From positions 186,001 through 250,000 of the forward strand of contig DASXZP010000032.1 in NCBI GenBank assembly GCA_036501825.1: DNA of 64,000 bases. The letters are read 5' to 3'. The position numbers and the translations under genes were made by a program. Of the stretch, positions 15,744 through 23,807 are shown one piece after another (the first letter of the stretch is position 1; every line of letters begins with the position of its first letter). The stretch comes from JAFECT01 sp036501825. Its GTDB lineage: Bacteria > Pseudomonadota > Alphaproteobacteria > Caulobacterales > Caulobacteraceae. The notes under the pieces were generated by a model. It searched no databases and was not told the origin of the DNA. It saw only the letters and a list, made by a program, of their open reading frames with translations.

Positions 15744-16187
15744 ATGCGCACGCATCTGATTCCTCTCGCCGCGGTCCTCGCCCTGTCCGCCGTCCCAGCC
15801 TCTGCCGGGGAGGGCGGCGCCAAGGCTCCGGTCGGCCAGTATGTGGATTTGCAGCCGGTGGCGATCCCGGTCGTCGATGGCGGGCGGCTGCGCAACTACG
15901 TCTATGTGAGCGTGCGGCTGAACCTGTCCGCGCGGGTCGATCCGACGGCTCTGCGGACCAAGGCGCCCTATTTCCGCGACGCCTTGGTGCGGACCAGCCA
16001 CCGAACGCCGTTCTCTGTCCCCGGCGACTGGACCCGAATCGACGAGGCCGCGCTGAAAGCTTCGCTGTTCCGCCAGGCCTCTGCCATTGCCGGTCCAGGG
16101 GTAATCACCGGGGTGGTGATCACCTCATCGCAGCCGCAGCGCCGCGCCGGAATGACCACGCCGCATCCCGCCAAGATTATACCGTAG
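15744..16187 (+). CDS. exported protein of unknown function, weakly FliL-like
   Basis: A 147-residue protein with a clear Sec signal peptide (MRTHLIPLAAVLALSAVPASAG). The mature part (VDLQPVAIPVV..., YVYVSVRLNLS, then LRTKAPYFRDALVR and a C-terminal VITGVVITSSQPQ strand) resembles the beta-strand/helix order of FliL or stomatin-like periplasmic domains. No transmembrane anchor remains beyond the signal, and no motif proves this relationship. It is divergent from the iorB operon and lies upstream of hppA. The function is not known. Confidence 0.7.
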   Translation: MRTHLIPLAAVLALSAVPASAGEGGAKAPVGQYVDLQPVAIPVVDGGRLRNYVYVSVRLNLSARVDPTALRTKAPYFRDALVRTSHRTPFSVPGDWTRIDEAALKASLFRQASAIAGPGVITGVVITSSQPQRRAGMTTPHPAKIIP

Positions 16188-16194
16188 TCAATTC

Positions 16195-16240
16195 AAAGAC
16201 TTATGGCGCAATTGTTTCTGTTGCGTCCGCCAAGGTCTTT
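16195..16240 (+). terminator. possible terminator hairpin downstream of the exported protein
   Basis: Imperfect inverted repeat, AAAGACTTATGGCG (16195-16208) with CGCCAAGGTCTTT (16228-16240), followed by T-rich sequence. It sits just after the stop at 16187 and before hppA. It could equally be part of the hppA leader. Confidence 0.4.
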
Positions 16241-16353
16241 TGGCATTTTCCGGCGTCTTTTTCCCCGGGGCGCATCGGCGCCCCGAAACCCCCGGGCAGA
16301 AGCGCGGCGATCGCTGCGGCCAACCCTCCAGCACCGACAGGGGCGCTTTGACC

Positions 16354-18516
16354 ATGGACGTTACCAAGTGGCTGGGCTTTGCCCTCGCCGCCGGATTTAT
16401 CGGCATTCTCTATGGAGTCATCCAGACCTCGGCCTTGATGAAGGCTTCCACCGGCAACGACAAGATGCGTGAGATCGCGGCCGCGATCCAGGAAGGCGCA
16501 TCGGCCTACCTGAAGCGCCAGTACATGACCATCGGCATCGTCGGTGTCGTGATCCTGGTTCTCGTGGGCGTGTTCATCAGCCTGCATGCAGCCATCGGCT
16601 TCCTCATCGGCGCGGTGCTCTCGGGCGCGGCGGGTTATGCGGGCATGCTGATTTCGGTGCGCGCCAACGTGCGCACGGCGCAGGCGGCGTCGGAAAGCCT
16701 GGACAAGGGCCTCTCGATGGCCTTCCGCGCGGGCGCGGTGACCGGGATGTTCGTGGCCGGCGGCGCGCTGCTCGGCGTGTCGGGCTACTACCTGGTGCTC
16801 ACGCAAGTCATGCACCTCGATCCCTCGACCGACGACGTGAAGAACGCGCTGGTCGCGCTCGGCTTCGGCGCTTCGCTGATCTCGATCTTCGCGCGTCTCG
16901 GCGGCGGCATCTTCACCAAGGGCGCCGACGTGGGCGGCGACATGGTGGGCAAGGTCGAAGCCGGCATTCCCGAAGACGATCCCCGTAACGCGGCGACCAT
17001 CGCCGACAACGTGGGCGACAACGTCGGCGACTGCGCCGGCATGGCCGCCGACCTGTTCGAAACCTATGCGGTGACCACCGTCGCCACCATGGTTCTGGCG
17101 GCGATCTTCTTCGCCAAGTCGCCCGACCTGAACGCGATGATGGCGCTCCCGCTGGCGATCTGCGGCGTGTGTATCTTTACCTCGATCGTCGGCACCTTCT
17201 TTGTCCGCATGGGCAAGAAGAAGAACATCATGGGCGCCCTCTACCAGGGCCTCATCGTGACCGGCGTGCTGTCGCTGATCGCGGTCTACGGCGTGATCAA
17301 GTATCTCGCGCCGGCGGAAGTCAGCCTGCCCATGGCGGACGGCATCCAGACCATCTCGTCGATGAGCCTGTTCTACTGCGGCGCCATCGGCCTCGCGGTG
17401 ACGGCGGCCATCGTGGTGGTCACCGAGTACTACACCGGCACCGGCTTCCGTCCGGTGAAGTCGATCGCGCGCGCGTCGCAATCGGGTCACGGCACCAATG
17501 TGATCCAGGGCCTCGCCGTGTCGCTCGAGTCGACCGCGCTTCCGGCGCTGGCGATCATCGCCGGCATCTGGGCGACCTACAGCCTCGCCGGCCTGTTCGG
17601 CGTGGCGATCGCGACCACCACCATGCTCTCCATCGCGGGCATGATCGTTGCGCTCGACGCCTTCGGTCCGGTCACCGACAACGCAGGCGGCATCGCCGAA
17701 ATGGCGGGTCTGCCCAAGGAAGTCCGCGTGTCGACCGACGCGCTCGACGCCGTGGGCAACACTACCAAGGCGGTCACCAAGGGCTATGCGATCGGTTCCG
17801 CGGGCCTCGGCGCCCTGGTGCTGTTCACCGCCTACACCAACGACCTGAAGTTCTTCTCGGACCCGGCCAACGCCGCGCCGGGCAGCTTCTTCGAAGGTCT
17901 GTCGGGCAAGATCACCTTCGATCTGTCTAACCCGTACGTCATCATCGGTCTCTTGTTCGGCGGCTTGCTGCCGTTCCTGTTCGGCGGCATGTCGATGACC
18001 GCCGTGGGCCGCGCGGCTCAATCGGTCGTCGATGAAGTGCGCCGTCAGTTCAAGGAAATGCCGGGCATCATGGAGTACAAGGTGAAGCCGGATTACGGCC
18101 GCGCCGTGGACATCCTGACCAAGGCCGCGATCAAGGAAATGATCATCCCGTCGCTGCTGCCGGTGCTGTCGCCGATCGTGCTGTTCGCGGTGATCCTGCT
18201 CATCTCGGGCGGCGACAAGGCGGACGCGTTCGCTTCCGTCGGCGCCATGCTGGTGGGCGTGATCGTGACCGGCCTGTTCGTCGCCATCTCGATGACCTCG
18301 GGCGGCGGCGCGTGGGACAACGCGAAGAAGTACATCGAAGAAGGCGCCTACGGCGGCAAGGGCTCCGAAGCCCACAAGGCCGCTGTGACCGGCGACACCG
18401 TTGGCGATCCCTACAAGGACACCGCCGGCCCCGCCGTGAACCCGATGATCAAGATCACGAACATCGTGGCCCTGCTTCTGCTGGCCGTCCTCGCCAGCGG
18501 CCGCATCAGCTTCTGA
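16354..18516 (+). CDS. hppA: membrane-bound proton-translocating pyrophosphatase (K+-independent type)
   Basis: Hydrolyses pyrophosphate and pumps protons across the inner membrane. The 720 residues form about 16 membrane helices. The PPi site is plain: GGGIFTKGADVGGDMVGKVEAGIP followed by DDPRNAATIADNVGDNVGDCAGMAADLFE, and a second acidic motif in ALDAFGPVTDNAGGIAEM. GNTTKAVTKGYAIGSAGLGAL carries Lys at residue 472, where K+-dependent enzymes have Ala, so K+-independence is expected. The start at 16354 was chosen because MDVTKWLGFAL begins the first helix. A strong rho-independent terminator follows. Confidence 0.97.
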   Translation: MDVTKWLGFALAAGFIGILYGVIQTSALMKASTGNDKMREIAAAIQEGASAYLKRQYMTIGIVGVVILVLVGVFISLHAAIGFLIGAVLSGAAGYAGMLISVRANVRTAQAASESLDKGLSMAFRAGAVTGMFVAGGALLGVSGYYLVLTQVMHLDPSTDDVKNALVALGFGASLISIFARLGGGIFTKGADVGGDMVGKVEAGIPEDDPRNAATIADNVGDNVGDCAGMAADLFETYAVTTVATMVLAAIFFAKSPDLNAMMALPLAICGVCIFTSIVGTFFVRMGKKKNIMGALYQGLIVTGVLSLIAVYGVIKYLAPAEVSLPMADGIQTISSMSLFYCGAIGLAVTAAIVVVTEYYTGTGFRPVKSIARASQSGHGTNVIQGLAVSLESTALPALAIIAGIWATYSLAGLFGVAIATTTMLSIAGMIVALDAFGPVTDNAGGIAEMAGLPKEVRVSTDALDAVGNTTKAVTKGYAIGSAGLGALVLFTAYTNDLKFFSDPANAAPGSFFEGLSGKITFDLSNPYVIIGLLFGGLLPFLFGGMSMTAVGRAAQSVVDEVRRQFKEMPGIMEYKVKPDYGRAVDILTKAAIKEMIIPSLLPVLSPIVLFAVILLISGGDKADAFASVGAMLVGVIVTGLFVAISMTSGGGAWDNAKKYIEEGAYGGKGSEAHKAAVTGDTVGDPYKDTAGPAVNPMIKITNIVALLLLAVLASGRISF

Positions 18517-18540
18517 CGCGGTTCGCAACCACAAGCGAAG

Positions 18541-18575
18541 GCCCCGGAGCGCAAGCTCCGGGGCTTTTTCTTTTT
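18541..18575 (+). terminator. rho-independent terminator of hppA
   Basis: Perfect 10-bp GC-rich stem GCCCCGGAGC (18541-18550) / GCTCCGGGGC (18555-18564), GCAA tetraloop, then a run of T residues. Confidence 0.92.
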
Positions 18576-18600
18576 CCGCGTGGGCGCGGCAAAGAAATCC

Positions 18601-18687
18601 GAACCACAGAGATCACGGAGAACACAGAGACGGAGCGCCGCCACGGCGCCGAGCGCCCTCGGTGATCTCTGTGTGCTCCGTGGTTCC
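18601..18687. repeat. imperfect long inverted repeat built from ACCACAGAGA/CACGGAG units
   Basis: The left arm at 18601-18631 begins GAACCACAGAGATCACGGAG; the right arm at 18661-18687, read on the other strand, begins GGAACCACGGAGCACACAGA. The arms flank a GC-rich middle. The unit resembles dispersed intergenic repeats seen in many environmental bacteria. It lies between the hppA and bamE terminators and encodes no credible protein. Confidence 0.6.
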
Positions 18688-18708
18688 AATTTCCTTTCGC
18701 GCAAACGA

Positions 18709-18736
18709 AAGGCCCCGGACTCGCGTCCGGGGCCTT
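18709..18736 (-). terminator. terminator of bamE (minus strand)
   Basis: Perfect 12-bp stem AAGGCCCCGGAC (18709-18720) / GTCCGGGGCCTT (18725-18736) with a TCGC loop. Read on the minus strand it is followed by TTTCGTTT, as expected for termination of the bamE transcript. Confidence 0.8.
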
Positions 18737-18759
18737 CGAAACTTGCGATCAGATCGTGA

Positions 18760-19269
18760 TCAGTACGGGCCGTTGCCGCCCGGGACCGAGTTCTCGTCGG
18801 TCGGCGGCAGGGTCTGGCGGCCGACGTTGCCGAGCAGCTGCTCGAGCGCGGTCAGTTCGCGGCCGCGGGTCGGGGTCTCGCGCTTTGAGTAGGCGATCTT
18901 GTGACCGTCCTTGAAGCCCAGCGTGTCGACGTTGGTCACCTGGTCGCTCGACTTGTCGAAGGTGATCACCACCACGTCGCGCTGGCTCACCTGGGGCAGG
19001 TGGTAGGCGTAGGTCTCCGACGTCTGGCTGATGTAGTACCAGATGTTCGGCTGGAAGGTCGAAACCGCCGACGGCGACCCCAACCGGGCCAGGACCGAAG
19101 ACTTGGTGTCCTCGCCCACCTTCACGTCGCGGGGCTGGGAGTCCTGAACCTGGAAGCCCTGGCGGGCGATCACCGGCGCGCATCCGCTCAGCGCCGCGCC
19201 GGCCAGCAGGGCGGCGGAGACAAACAGGGCGGGGCTCAGCGAACGGACCTTCGACATCGCGACACTCAT
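18760..19269 (-). CDS. bamE: outer membrane protein assembly factor BamE (SmpA/OmlA family lipoprotein)
   Basis: A small lipoprotein of the BAM complex that inserts beta-barrel proteins into the outer membrane. The 169 residues have a lipoprotein signal with lipobox LSGC at about residues 27-30. The SmpA/OmlA domain follows (VKVGEDTKSSVLARLGSPS, WYYISQTSETYAY, DVVVITFD). The C-terminal tail after residue 130 is polar and probably disordered. ATG codons at 19269 and 19257 are both possible. It is divergent from the CBP3-like gene. Confidence 0.93.
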   Translation of the reverse strand: MSVAMSKVRSLSPALFVSAALLAGAALSGCAPVIARQGFQVQDSQPRDVKVGEDTKSSVLARLGSPSAVSTFQPNIWYYISQTSETYAYHLPQVSQRDVVVITFDKSSDQVTNVDTLGFKDGHKIAYSKRETPTRGRELTALEQLLGNVGRQTLPPTDENSVPGGNGPY

Positions 19270-19359
19270 GAAATCCAGGCCGGAAAAGCGCTCGGCGGCC
19301 TTTGACCTACCGTTCCCGGCTCATTAGTTCAACGGCGAGGCGGAAAAGGGGCGCCGGAT

Positions 19360-19896
19360 ATGCTCGATCGACTGTTCCGCCAACGACCCGCAAAGGCTTC
19401 CGGCGCAAGGCTTTACGCCGCCGCCGTGGCGCAAGCGCGCAGGCCCGTCTTCTATACGGCCCTGGGCGTCCCCGACCGCATCGACTCGCGGTTCGAGCTT
19501 TATGTCGTCCACGTGGTGCTTCTGCAGCAACGCCTGAGCGGCCATGGGCCGGCGGCTTCCGAGACCGCCCAGGCCCTGTTCGACGCCTTCATCGGGGCCC
19601 TCGACGACGCCCTGCGCGAACTGGGGGTAGGCGACCTGTCGGTGTCCAAGAAAATGCGCCGGCTGGGCGAGGCGCTGTTCGGCAGGGCCGCCGCCTACCG
19701 CGACCTTCTCCAGGCCGGCCCGGACCGGGAGGGAATCTCCGCGCTCGTCGCCCGCACCGTCCTGGGCGATGAGACGGCGCTGGACGTGGCAGGCCCCCTG
19801 GCCGACTACGTGGTCCGCGCCCACGCGGCGCTGGCGCTCCAGCCGCTGGCGTCGGTGCTCACGGGCGAGGTCGCCTGGCCGGAGCCGCAAGCATGA
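19360..19896 (+). CDS. ubiquinol-cytochrome c chaperone family protein (CBP3-like)
   Basis: A 178-residue member of the CBP3/UQCC1 family, whose mitochondrial homologues bind nascent cytochrome b and help assemble the bc1 complex. Family-typical segments are ARLYAAAVAQARRPVFYTALGVPD, DSRFELYVVHVVLL, and DDALRELGVGDLSVSKKMRRLGEALFGR. It overlaps the yceD gene by 4 bp. The bamE-CBP3-yceD-plsX order is characteristic of alphaproteobacteria. Confidence 0.9.
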   Translation: MLDRLFRQRPAKASGARLYAAAVAQARRPVFYTALGVPDRIDSRFELYVVHVVLLQQRLSGHGPAASETAQALFDAFIGALDDALRELGVGDLSVSKKMRRLGEALFGRAAAYRDLLQAGPDREGISALVARTVLGDETALDVAGPLADYVVRAHAALALQPLASVLTGEVAWPEPQA

Positions 19897-20426
19897 AGCC
19901 GTCTCAAGCCGATCCCTGGCCCGTCCGGGTCCGTCTGGACGAGGTGGGCAAGCGCCTCGACCGCCATCTGGTCGCCGACGAGATGGATCGGGCCCGCATC
20001 GCCGTGGCCCTGGGCCTGGAGGCCCTGACCGAGCTGGAGGCGGATGTCGCCATCACGCAGACCGGCCCGGGCGGCGAGGTGCGCGGCGACCTCCACGCCA
20101 AGGTGGTGCAGATCTGTGGCGTAAGCCTGGAGCCGTTCGCGACCGACATCCGCTCGGCCTTCAGCGTGCCCTTCACCACCGAGCCCGCCGCCGAGGCCTC
20201 TGATCCGGAAGCCGAGGAGTTCGGCCTGGCCGACCTCGACGCCCCCGATGTGATCGAAACCGGGGTGCTCGACGTAGGAGGCTATGTGGTGGAGCACCTG
20301 GCGCTGGAACTTGACCCATTTCCGAGAAAGCCGGGGGTGGAATTCGAGGCGCCGGCGCCGGAGCGTGAAGCTTCACCGTTCTCGGTTCTCTCCGAGCTCA
20401 AACCGCCCGGAAAATCGAAAGGTTAG
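19893..20426 (+). CDS. yceD: DUF177 (YceD) family protein
   Basis: A 177-residue protein of the DUF177/YceD family, linked to 23S rRNA/large-subunit maturation and usually encoded next to rpmF and plsX. The core pattern is present: AVALGLEALTELEADVAI, GGEVRGDLHAKVVQICGVSLEPF and FGLADLDAPDVIETGVLDVGGYVVEHLALELDPFPRKPG. The expected neighbour rpmF (L32) is not here; plsX follows directly after 117 bp. The C-terminal 25 residues are low-complexity. Confidence 0.9.
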   Translation: MKPSQADPWPVRVRLDEVGKRLDRHLVADEMDRARIAVALGLEALTELEADVAITQTGPGGEVRGDLHAKVVQICGVSLEPFATDIRSAFSVPFTTEPAAEASDPEAEEFGLADLDAPDVIETGVLDVGGYVVEHLALELDPFPRKPGVEFEAPAPEREASPFSVLSELKPPGKSKG

Positions 20427-20531
20427 CGCAAGCATTGCGACAGCCGCAGCCGCTATCGCTTGAATCGTTCGGCCGCGGCGCTATCGTCCGGCCGCCGCAG
20501 GCTGGCTCCCTCCCGAATCGAGCCGGAGCCT

Positions 20532-20537
20532 AAGGAG
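20532..20537 (+). promoter_or_regulatory. ribosome binding site that points to an AUC start for plsX
   Basis: AAGGAG, 6 nt before the in-frame ATC at 20544. No ATG, GTG or TTG lies at usable spacing. The nearest conventional in-frame start (TTG at 20460) has no Shine-Dalgarno. Confidence 0.6.
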
Positions 20538-20543
20538 CCGCCC

Positions 20544-21629
20544 ATCGCCACGCCCGCCCCCCTGGTTATTTCGATCGACGCCATGGGTGGCGATCTCGGT
20601 CCGGCCGTGGTCGTGCCCGGGCTTGCGCGCGCCCTGGAGCGGTTGCAGGGACGCCCGGTGCGGTTCCTGGTGCACGGCGACGAGCGGCGGCTGAAGACGC
20701 TGCTGGCGCGCATACCCGACGCCCAGGCGGTCACCGAAATCCGCCACACCGACCGCGTCATCGCCATGGACGAGAAGCCGGCCCAGGCGCTGCGCCGCGG
20801 CAAGGGCTCGAGCCTGTGGAACGCGGTCGAGGCGGTGAAGACCGGCGAGGCCAAGGCCTGCGTCTCCGCCGGCAACACCGGCGCGCTGATGGCGATTTCC
20901 AAGCTGCTGCTGCGCATGGCCGCGCCCAAGCTCGACCGGCCCGCCATCGTGGCTTCGTGGCCGACGCTGAAGGGCGTGACCGCCGTGCTCGACGTGGGCG
21001 CCAACATCACCAGCGACGCCGAACAGCTGGTCGAGTTTGCGATCATGGGCGAGGCCTTTCACCGCGCGGTGCACCACGTGAAACGGCCGCGCATCGGCCT
21101 GCTCAACGTCGGCTCCGAAGAGATGAAGGGCCACGAGGAAGTGCGCGAGGCGGCGCAGATGCTCCGCGAAGGCGGCTTCAATCTCGACTACTACGGCTTC
21201 GTGGAAGGCGACGACATCGCCAAGGGCACCGTGGATGTGGTCGTCACGGACGGTTTCACCGGCAACATCGCGCTGAAGACCGGCGAGGGGACCGCGCGTT
21301 TCGTGGCCGCCGTGCTGAAGGACGCCCTGACGTCCGACCTGCAGGCCAAGCTCGGCGCCGCAATCGCCTATCCGGCTTTGAAGAAGATGCGTGCACGGAT
21401 CGATCCGTCGACCGTGAACGGCGGACCGCTGCTCGGCCTCAACGGCACCGTGGTGAAAAGCCACGGCGGCGCCGACGCCAAGGGCTTCGCAAATGCGATA
21501 AAGATCGCCGCCGATCTCGCCGCCAGCGACTATATGAGCGAGATATCCCGCAACCTGGAACGATTGAGCGCCGTGTCGAAAGAGGCCAATTCCGACGAGA
21601 CTGGACCGCGCGTGGAGCATCAGGCGTGA
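20544..21629 (+). CDS. plsX: phosphate acyltransferase PlsX
   Basis: Makes acyl-phosphate from acyl-ACP for phospholipid synthesis by PlsY; peripheral membrane enzyme. Family motifs are ISIDAMGGDLGP at the N-terminus, ACVSAGNTGALMA, VLDVGANITSDAEQLVEFA, LLNVGSEEMKGHE and VVTDGFTGNIALKT. Conserved sequence begins only after 20544. I propose the ATC at 20544, which follows a well-spaced AAGGAG and gives 361 residues. The alternative TTG at 20460 adds 28 residues unlike the family. It ends in a GTGA overlap with fabH; the yceD-plsX-fabH-ihfA order is conserved. Confidence 0.95.
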   Translation: MATPAPLVISIDAMGGDLGPAVVVPGLARALERLQGRPVRFLVHGDERRLKTLLARIPDAQAVTEIRHTDRVIAMDEKPAQALRRGKGSSLWNAVEAVKTGEAKACVSAGNTGALMAISKLLLRMAAPKLDRPAIVASWPTLKGVTAVLDVGANITSDAEQLVEFAIMGEAFHRAVHHVKRPRIGLLNVGSEEMKGHEEVREAAQMLREGGFNLDYYGFVEGDDIAKGTVDVVVTDGFTGNIALKTGEGTARFVAAVLKDALTSDLQAKLGAAIAYPALKKMRARIDPSTVNGGPLLGLNGTVVKSHGGADAKGFANAIKIAADLAASDYMSEISRNLERLSAVSKEANSDETGPRVEHQA

Positions 21630-22606
21630 GTAAAGTCCTCAGAAGCGTTGTGACCGGCGTCGGCGGCTATCTCCCGGAGCAGATCCAGACCAACGACGAT
21701 CTCGCCAAGACCGTCGACACCACCGACGAATGGATCATCGAACGCACTGGCATCCGCCAGCGCCACCGCGCGCCCCCGGAGCAGCTCACCAGCGACCTGG
21801 CGGTCGAGGCCTCCAAGCGCGCGCTCGCCGACGCGGGCCGCACCGCTGCGGAGGTGGACCTGATCGTGGTCGCCACCACCACGCCGGACCAGACCTTCCC
21901 CGCTACCGCCGCCATCGTGCAGCGCAAGCTGGGCGTGCCGGTATGCCCGGCCTTCGACGTCCAGGCGGTCTGTTCGGGCTTCGTCTACGCCATGGGCGTG
22001 GCCGACGGGTTCGTGGCGCGCGGCATGGCCCGATGCGCCCTGGTGATCGGGGCCGAGGAGATGACGCGGCTGCTCGACTACGCCGATCGCGGCACCTGCG
22101 TCCTTTTTGGCGACGGCGCCGGCGCCGTCGTTCTGGAGCCGCAGGAAGGCGAGGGGACGCCCGGGGATCGTGGCCTCCTGGGCTTTTCGCTGAGTTGTGA
22201 CGGTTCCAAGACAGAGCTGCTCTATGTCGACGGCGGCCCGTCCTCGAGCGGGACGGTCGGCCACCTGCGCATGCTGGGCAACCAGGTCTTCCGCCACGCG
22301 GTGGTGAATATCTCGGAAGCGGTGCTGGACGCGGCGGCCAACGCCGGCGTCGAGGTCAAGGACGTGGACTGGTTCATTCCCCACCAGGCCAACCAGCGCA
22401 TCCTGCAGGGCGTGGCTAACCGGCTGGGCATCGATGAGACCAAGGTGATCTCCACCGTGGCCGAGCACGCCAACACCTCGGCGGCCTCGATCCCGCTCGC
22501 GCTGTATCAGGGCATCCAGGACGGGCGCGTGAAGCGGGGCCAACTCCTGCTGATGGAAGCCATGGGCGGCGGCCTGACCTGGGGCGCCTGCGCACTCCGT
22601 TTATAA
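21626..22606 (+). CDS. fabH: 3-oxoacyl-[acyl-carrier-protein] synthase III
   Basis: Starts fatty-acid synthesis by condensing acetyl-CoA with malonyl-ACP. The 326 residues have the Cys-His-Asn triad: C116 in DVQAVCSGFVYA, His in IPHQANQRI and Asn in EHANTSAAS. The N-terminal GVGGYLPEQI and DEWIIERTGIRQRH are also typical. The GTG start overlaps the plsX stop by 4 bp. Confidence 0.97.
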   Translation: MSKVLRSVVTGVGGYLPEQIQTNDDLAKTVDTTDEWIIERTGIRQRHRAPPEQLTSDLAVEASKRALADAGRTAAEVDLIVVATTTPDQTFPATAAIVQRKLGVPVCPAFDVQAVCSGFVYAMGVADGFVARGMARCALVIGAEEMTRLLDYADRGTCVLFGDGAGAVVLEPQEGEGTPGDRGLLGFSLSCDGSKTELLYVDGGPSSSGTVGHLRMLGNQVFRHAVVNISEAVLDAAANAGVEVKDVDWFIPHQANQRILQGVANRLGIDETKVISTVAEHANTSAASIPLALYQGIQDGRVKRGQLLLMEAMGGGLTWGACALRL

Positions 22607-22655
22607 AATGCCGCGGGGCGTGACGCAGATCGCACGAAAAAAGACTCCGAGCCCT

Positions 22656-22685
22656 TTGACTTTCCTTCAGTTCGGCGTCTATTCC
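22656..22685 (+). promoter_or_regulatory. sigma-70-like promoter for ihfA
   Basis: TTGACT (22656-22661) and TATTCC (22680-22685) are separated by 18 bp. The start would fall near 22692, about 25 bp before the ATG of ihfA. The surrounding sequence is locally AT-rich compared with flanking genes. Confidence 0.45.
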
Positions 22686-22716
22686 CTTAGCGGTTGTCCG
22701 GCTCGGGGGAGTTCCC

Positions 22717-23049
22717 ATGAAAGGTGAAACACTGACGCGTGCGGACCTCTGCGAGGCGGTCTACGAAGAGGTTGGCCTGTCGCGGCAGGAATGTTCGCAA
22801 CTCGTCGAACGGACTCTGGATTTGATCGCCGACGCGCTCGAACAGGGTCAGACTGTGAAGCTTTCCGGCTTCGGCGTCTTCCAGGTCCGCGCCAAGCGCG
22901 CCCGCATGGGCCGCAATCCCAAGACCGGCGAGCCCGCGGCCATCGACCCGCGGCGCGTGATCAGCTTCCGCGCCTCGCAGGTGATGAAGGCGCGCGTGAA
23001 CGGCGACGGCGTCGCCCTCGACGGCGACAGCAATCATCGCGCCGCTTAA
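22717..23049 (+). CDS. ihfA: integration host factor subunit alpha
   Basis: A DNA-bending nucleoid protein that pairs with IHF-beta. The 110 residues include TRADLCEAVYEEVGLS, LIADALEQGQTVKLSGFGVFQVR and the DNA-intercalating arm RMGRNPKTGEPAAI, followed by ISFRASQVMKARVN. The C-terminal tail is a little longer than in E. coli. A merR-type gene follows 12 bp later, a pairing common in Gram-negative bacteria. Confidence 0.97.
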   Translation: MKGETLTRADLCEAVYEEVGLSRQECSQLVERTLDLIADALEQGQTVKLSGFGVFQVRAKRARMGRNPKTGEPAAIDPRRVISFRASQVMKARVNGDGVALDGDSNHRAA

Positions 23050-23061
23050 GGCTCACCGGCC

Positions 23062-23523
23062 TTGAGCAAGAGCCCCCTCGCATTTCGCACCATCTCGGAA
23101 GCCGCCGACGAGATCGGCGTGCCGCAGCATGTGCTGCGCTTTTGGGAGACCAAGTTCTCGTTCCTGCGCCCGATGAAGCGCGCGGGCGGGCGGCGTTTCT
23201 ACCGGCCCCAGGACGTGGCGGTGCTGCGCGGGGTGAAGGCGCTGCTCTACGCCCAGGGCTACAAGATCGAGGGCGTCCAGAAGCTCTACCGCCAGAACGG
23301 CCTGAAGCGCCTGGTCGAAGCCGGCGGTCCGAGCCCCGAGGCGGACCTGCCGCTGGATGAGACCTTCGACGAGGGAATTGACGCCGAAGCGTCCGCGTCG
23401 GCTCACCACGTGGGCGCGGGCAACGGCGCCCTGTCGCCCGAGGCGCGCGCCCGGCTGAAGCGGGCCCTCGACGACGTGGAAACCGCCAAGGCCCGGCTGG
23501 ATTCCCTGCTGGCTCGGTCTTAG
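23062..23523 (+). CDS. MerR family transcriptional regulator (ihfA-linked)
   Basis: A 153-residue regulator with an N-terminal MerR winged helix (FRTISEAADEIGVPQHVLRFWETKF, GRRFYRPQDVAVLRGVKALLY). The C-terminal half has no metal-binding cysteines: an acidic linker, then a predicted coiled coil (ARARLKRALDDVETAKARLDSLLA). This is the IHF-linked MerR-like group of unknown signal, not a metal sensor. It begins with TTG 12 bp after ihfA. Confidence 0.88.
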   Translation: MSKSPLAFRTISEAADEIGVPQHVLRFWETKFSFLRPMKRAGGRRFYRPQDVAVLRGVKALLYAQGYKIEGVQKLYRQNGLKRLVEAGGPSPEADLPLDETFDEGIDAEASASAHHVGAGNGALSPEARARLKRALDDVETAKARLDSLLARS

Positions 23524-23583
23524 GTCTCTGGCCTGATCTGAGGCGTTGCGGCCCGCGGCGGCGGTCCCTATAAGGGCGCCCTT

Positions 23584-23660
<77 letters not shown>

Positions 23661-23676
23661 ATTTTCTGAACGACAT

Positions 23677-23710
23677 GAAAAGCGGCTCCCGGTAGTGGGG
23701 CCGCTTTTCT
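23677..23710 (+). terminator. terminator after tRNA-Pro(GGG)
   Basis: 10-bp stem GAAAAGCGGC (23677-23686) / GCCGCTTTTC (23700-23709), with the T run forming part of the 3' arm. Confidence 0.8.
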
Positions 23711-23807
23711 ATTGACCGCTTTGTGCTCTGGAACACTCACTTGACGGTGACTGCCGCTCAATCGACCTTCATGTCTGGCTAAGCAGTCCGTGAGCCGCGG
23801 GGGCGTC

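Noticed and set aside
16201..18534. 777-codon minus-strand frame over hppA
   Set aside because: Strictly antisense to a highly conserved pyrophosphatase; His/Arg/Asp-rich shadow translation.
23730..23754. GGAAC upstream of the membrane protein at 23808
   Set aside because: No GGTT or CGTT follows at 16-18 nt.
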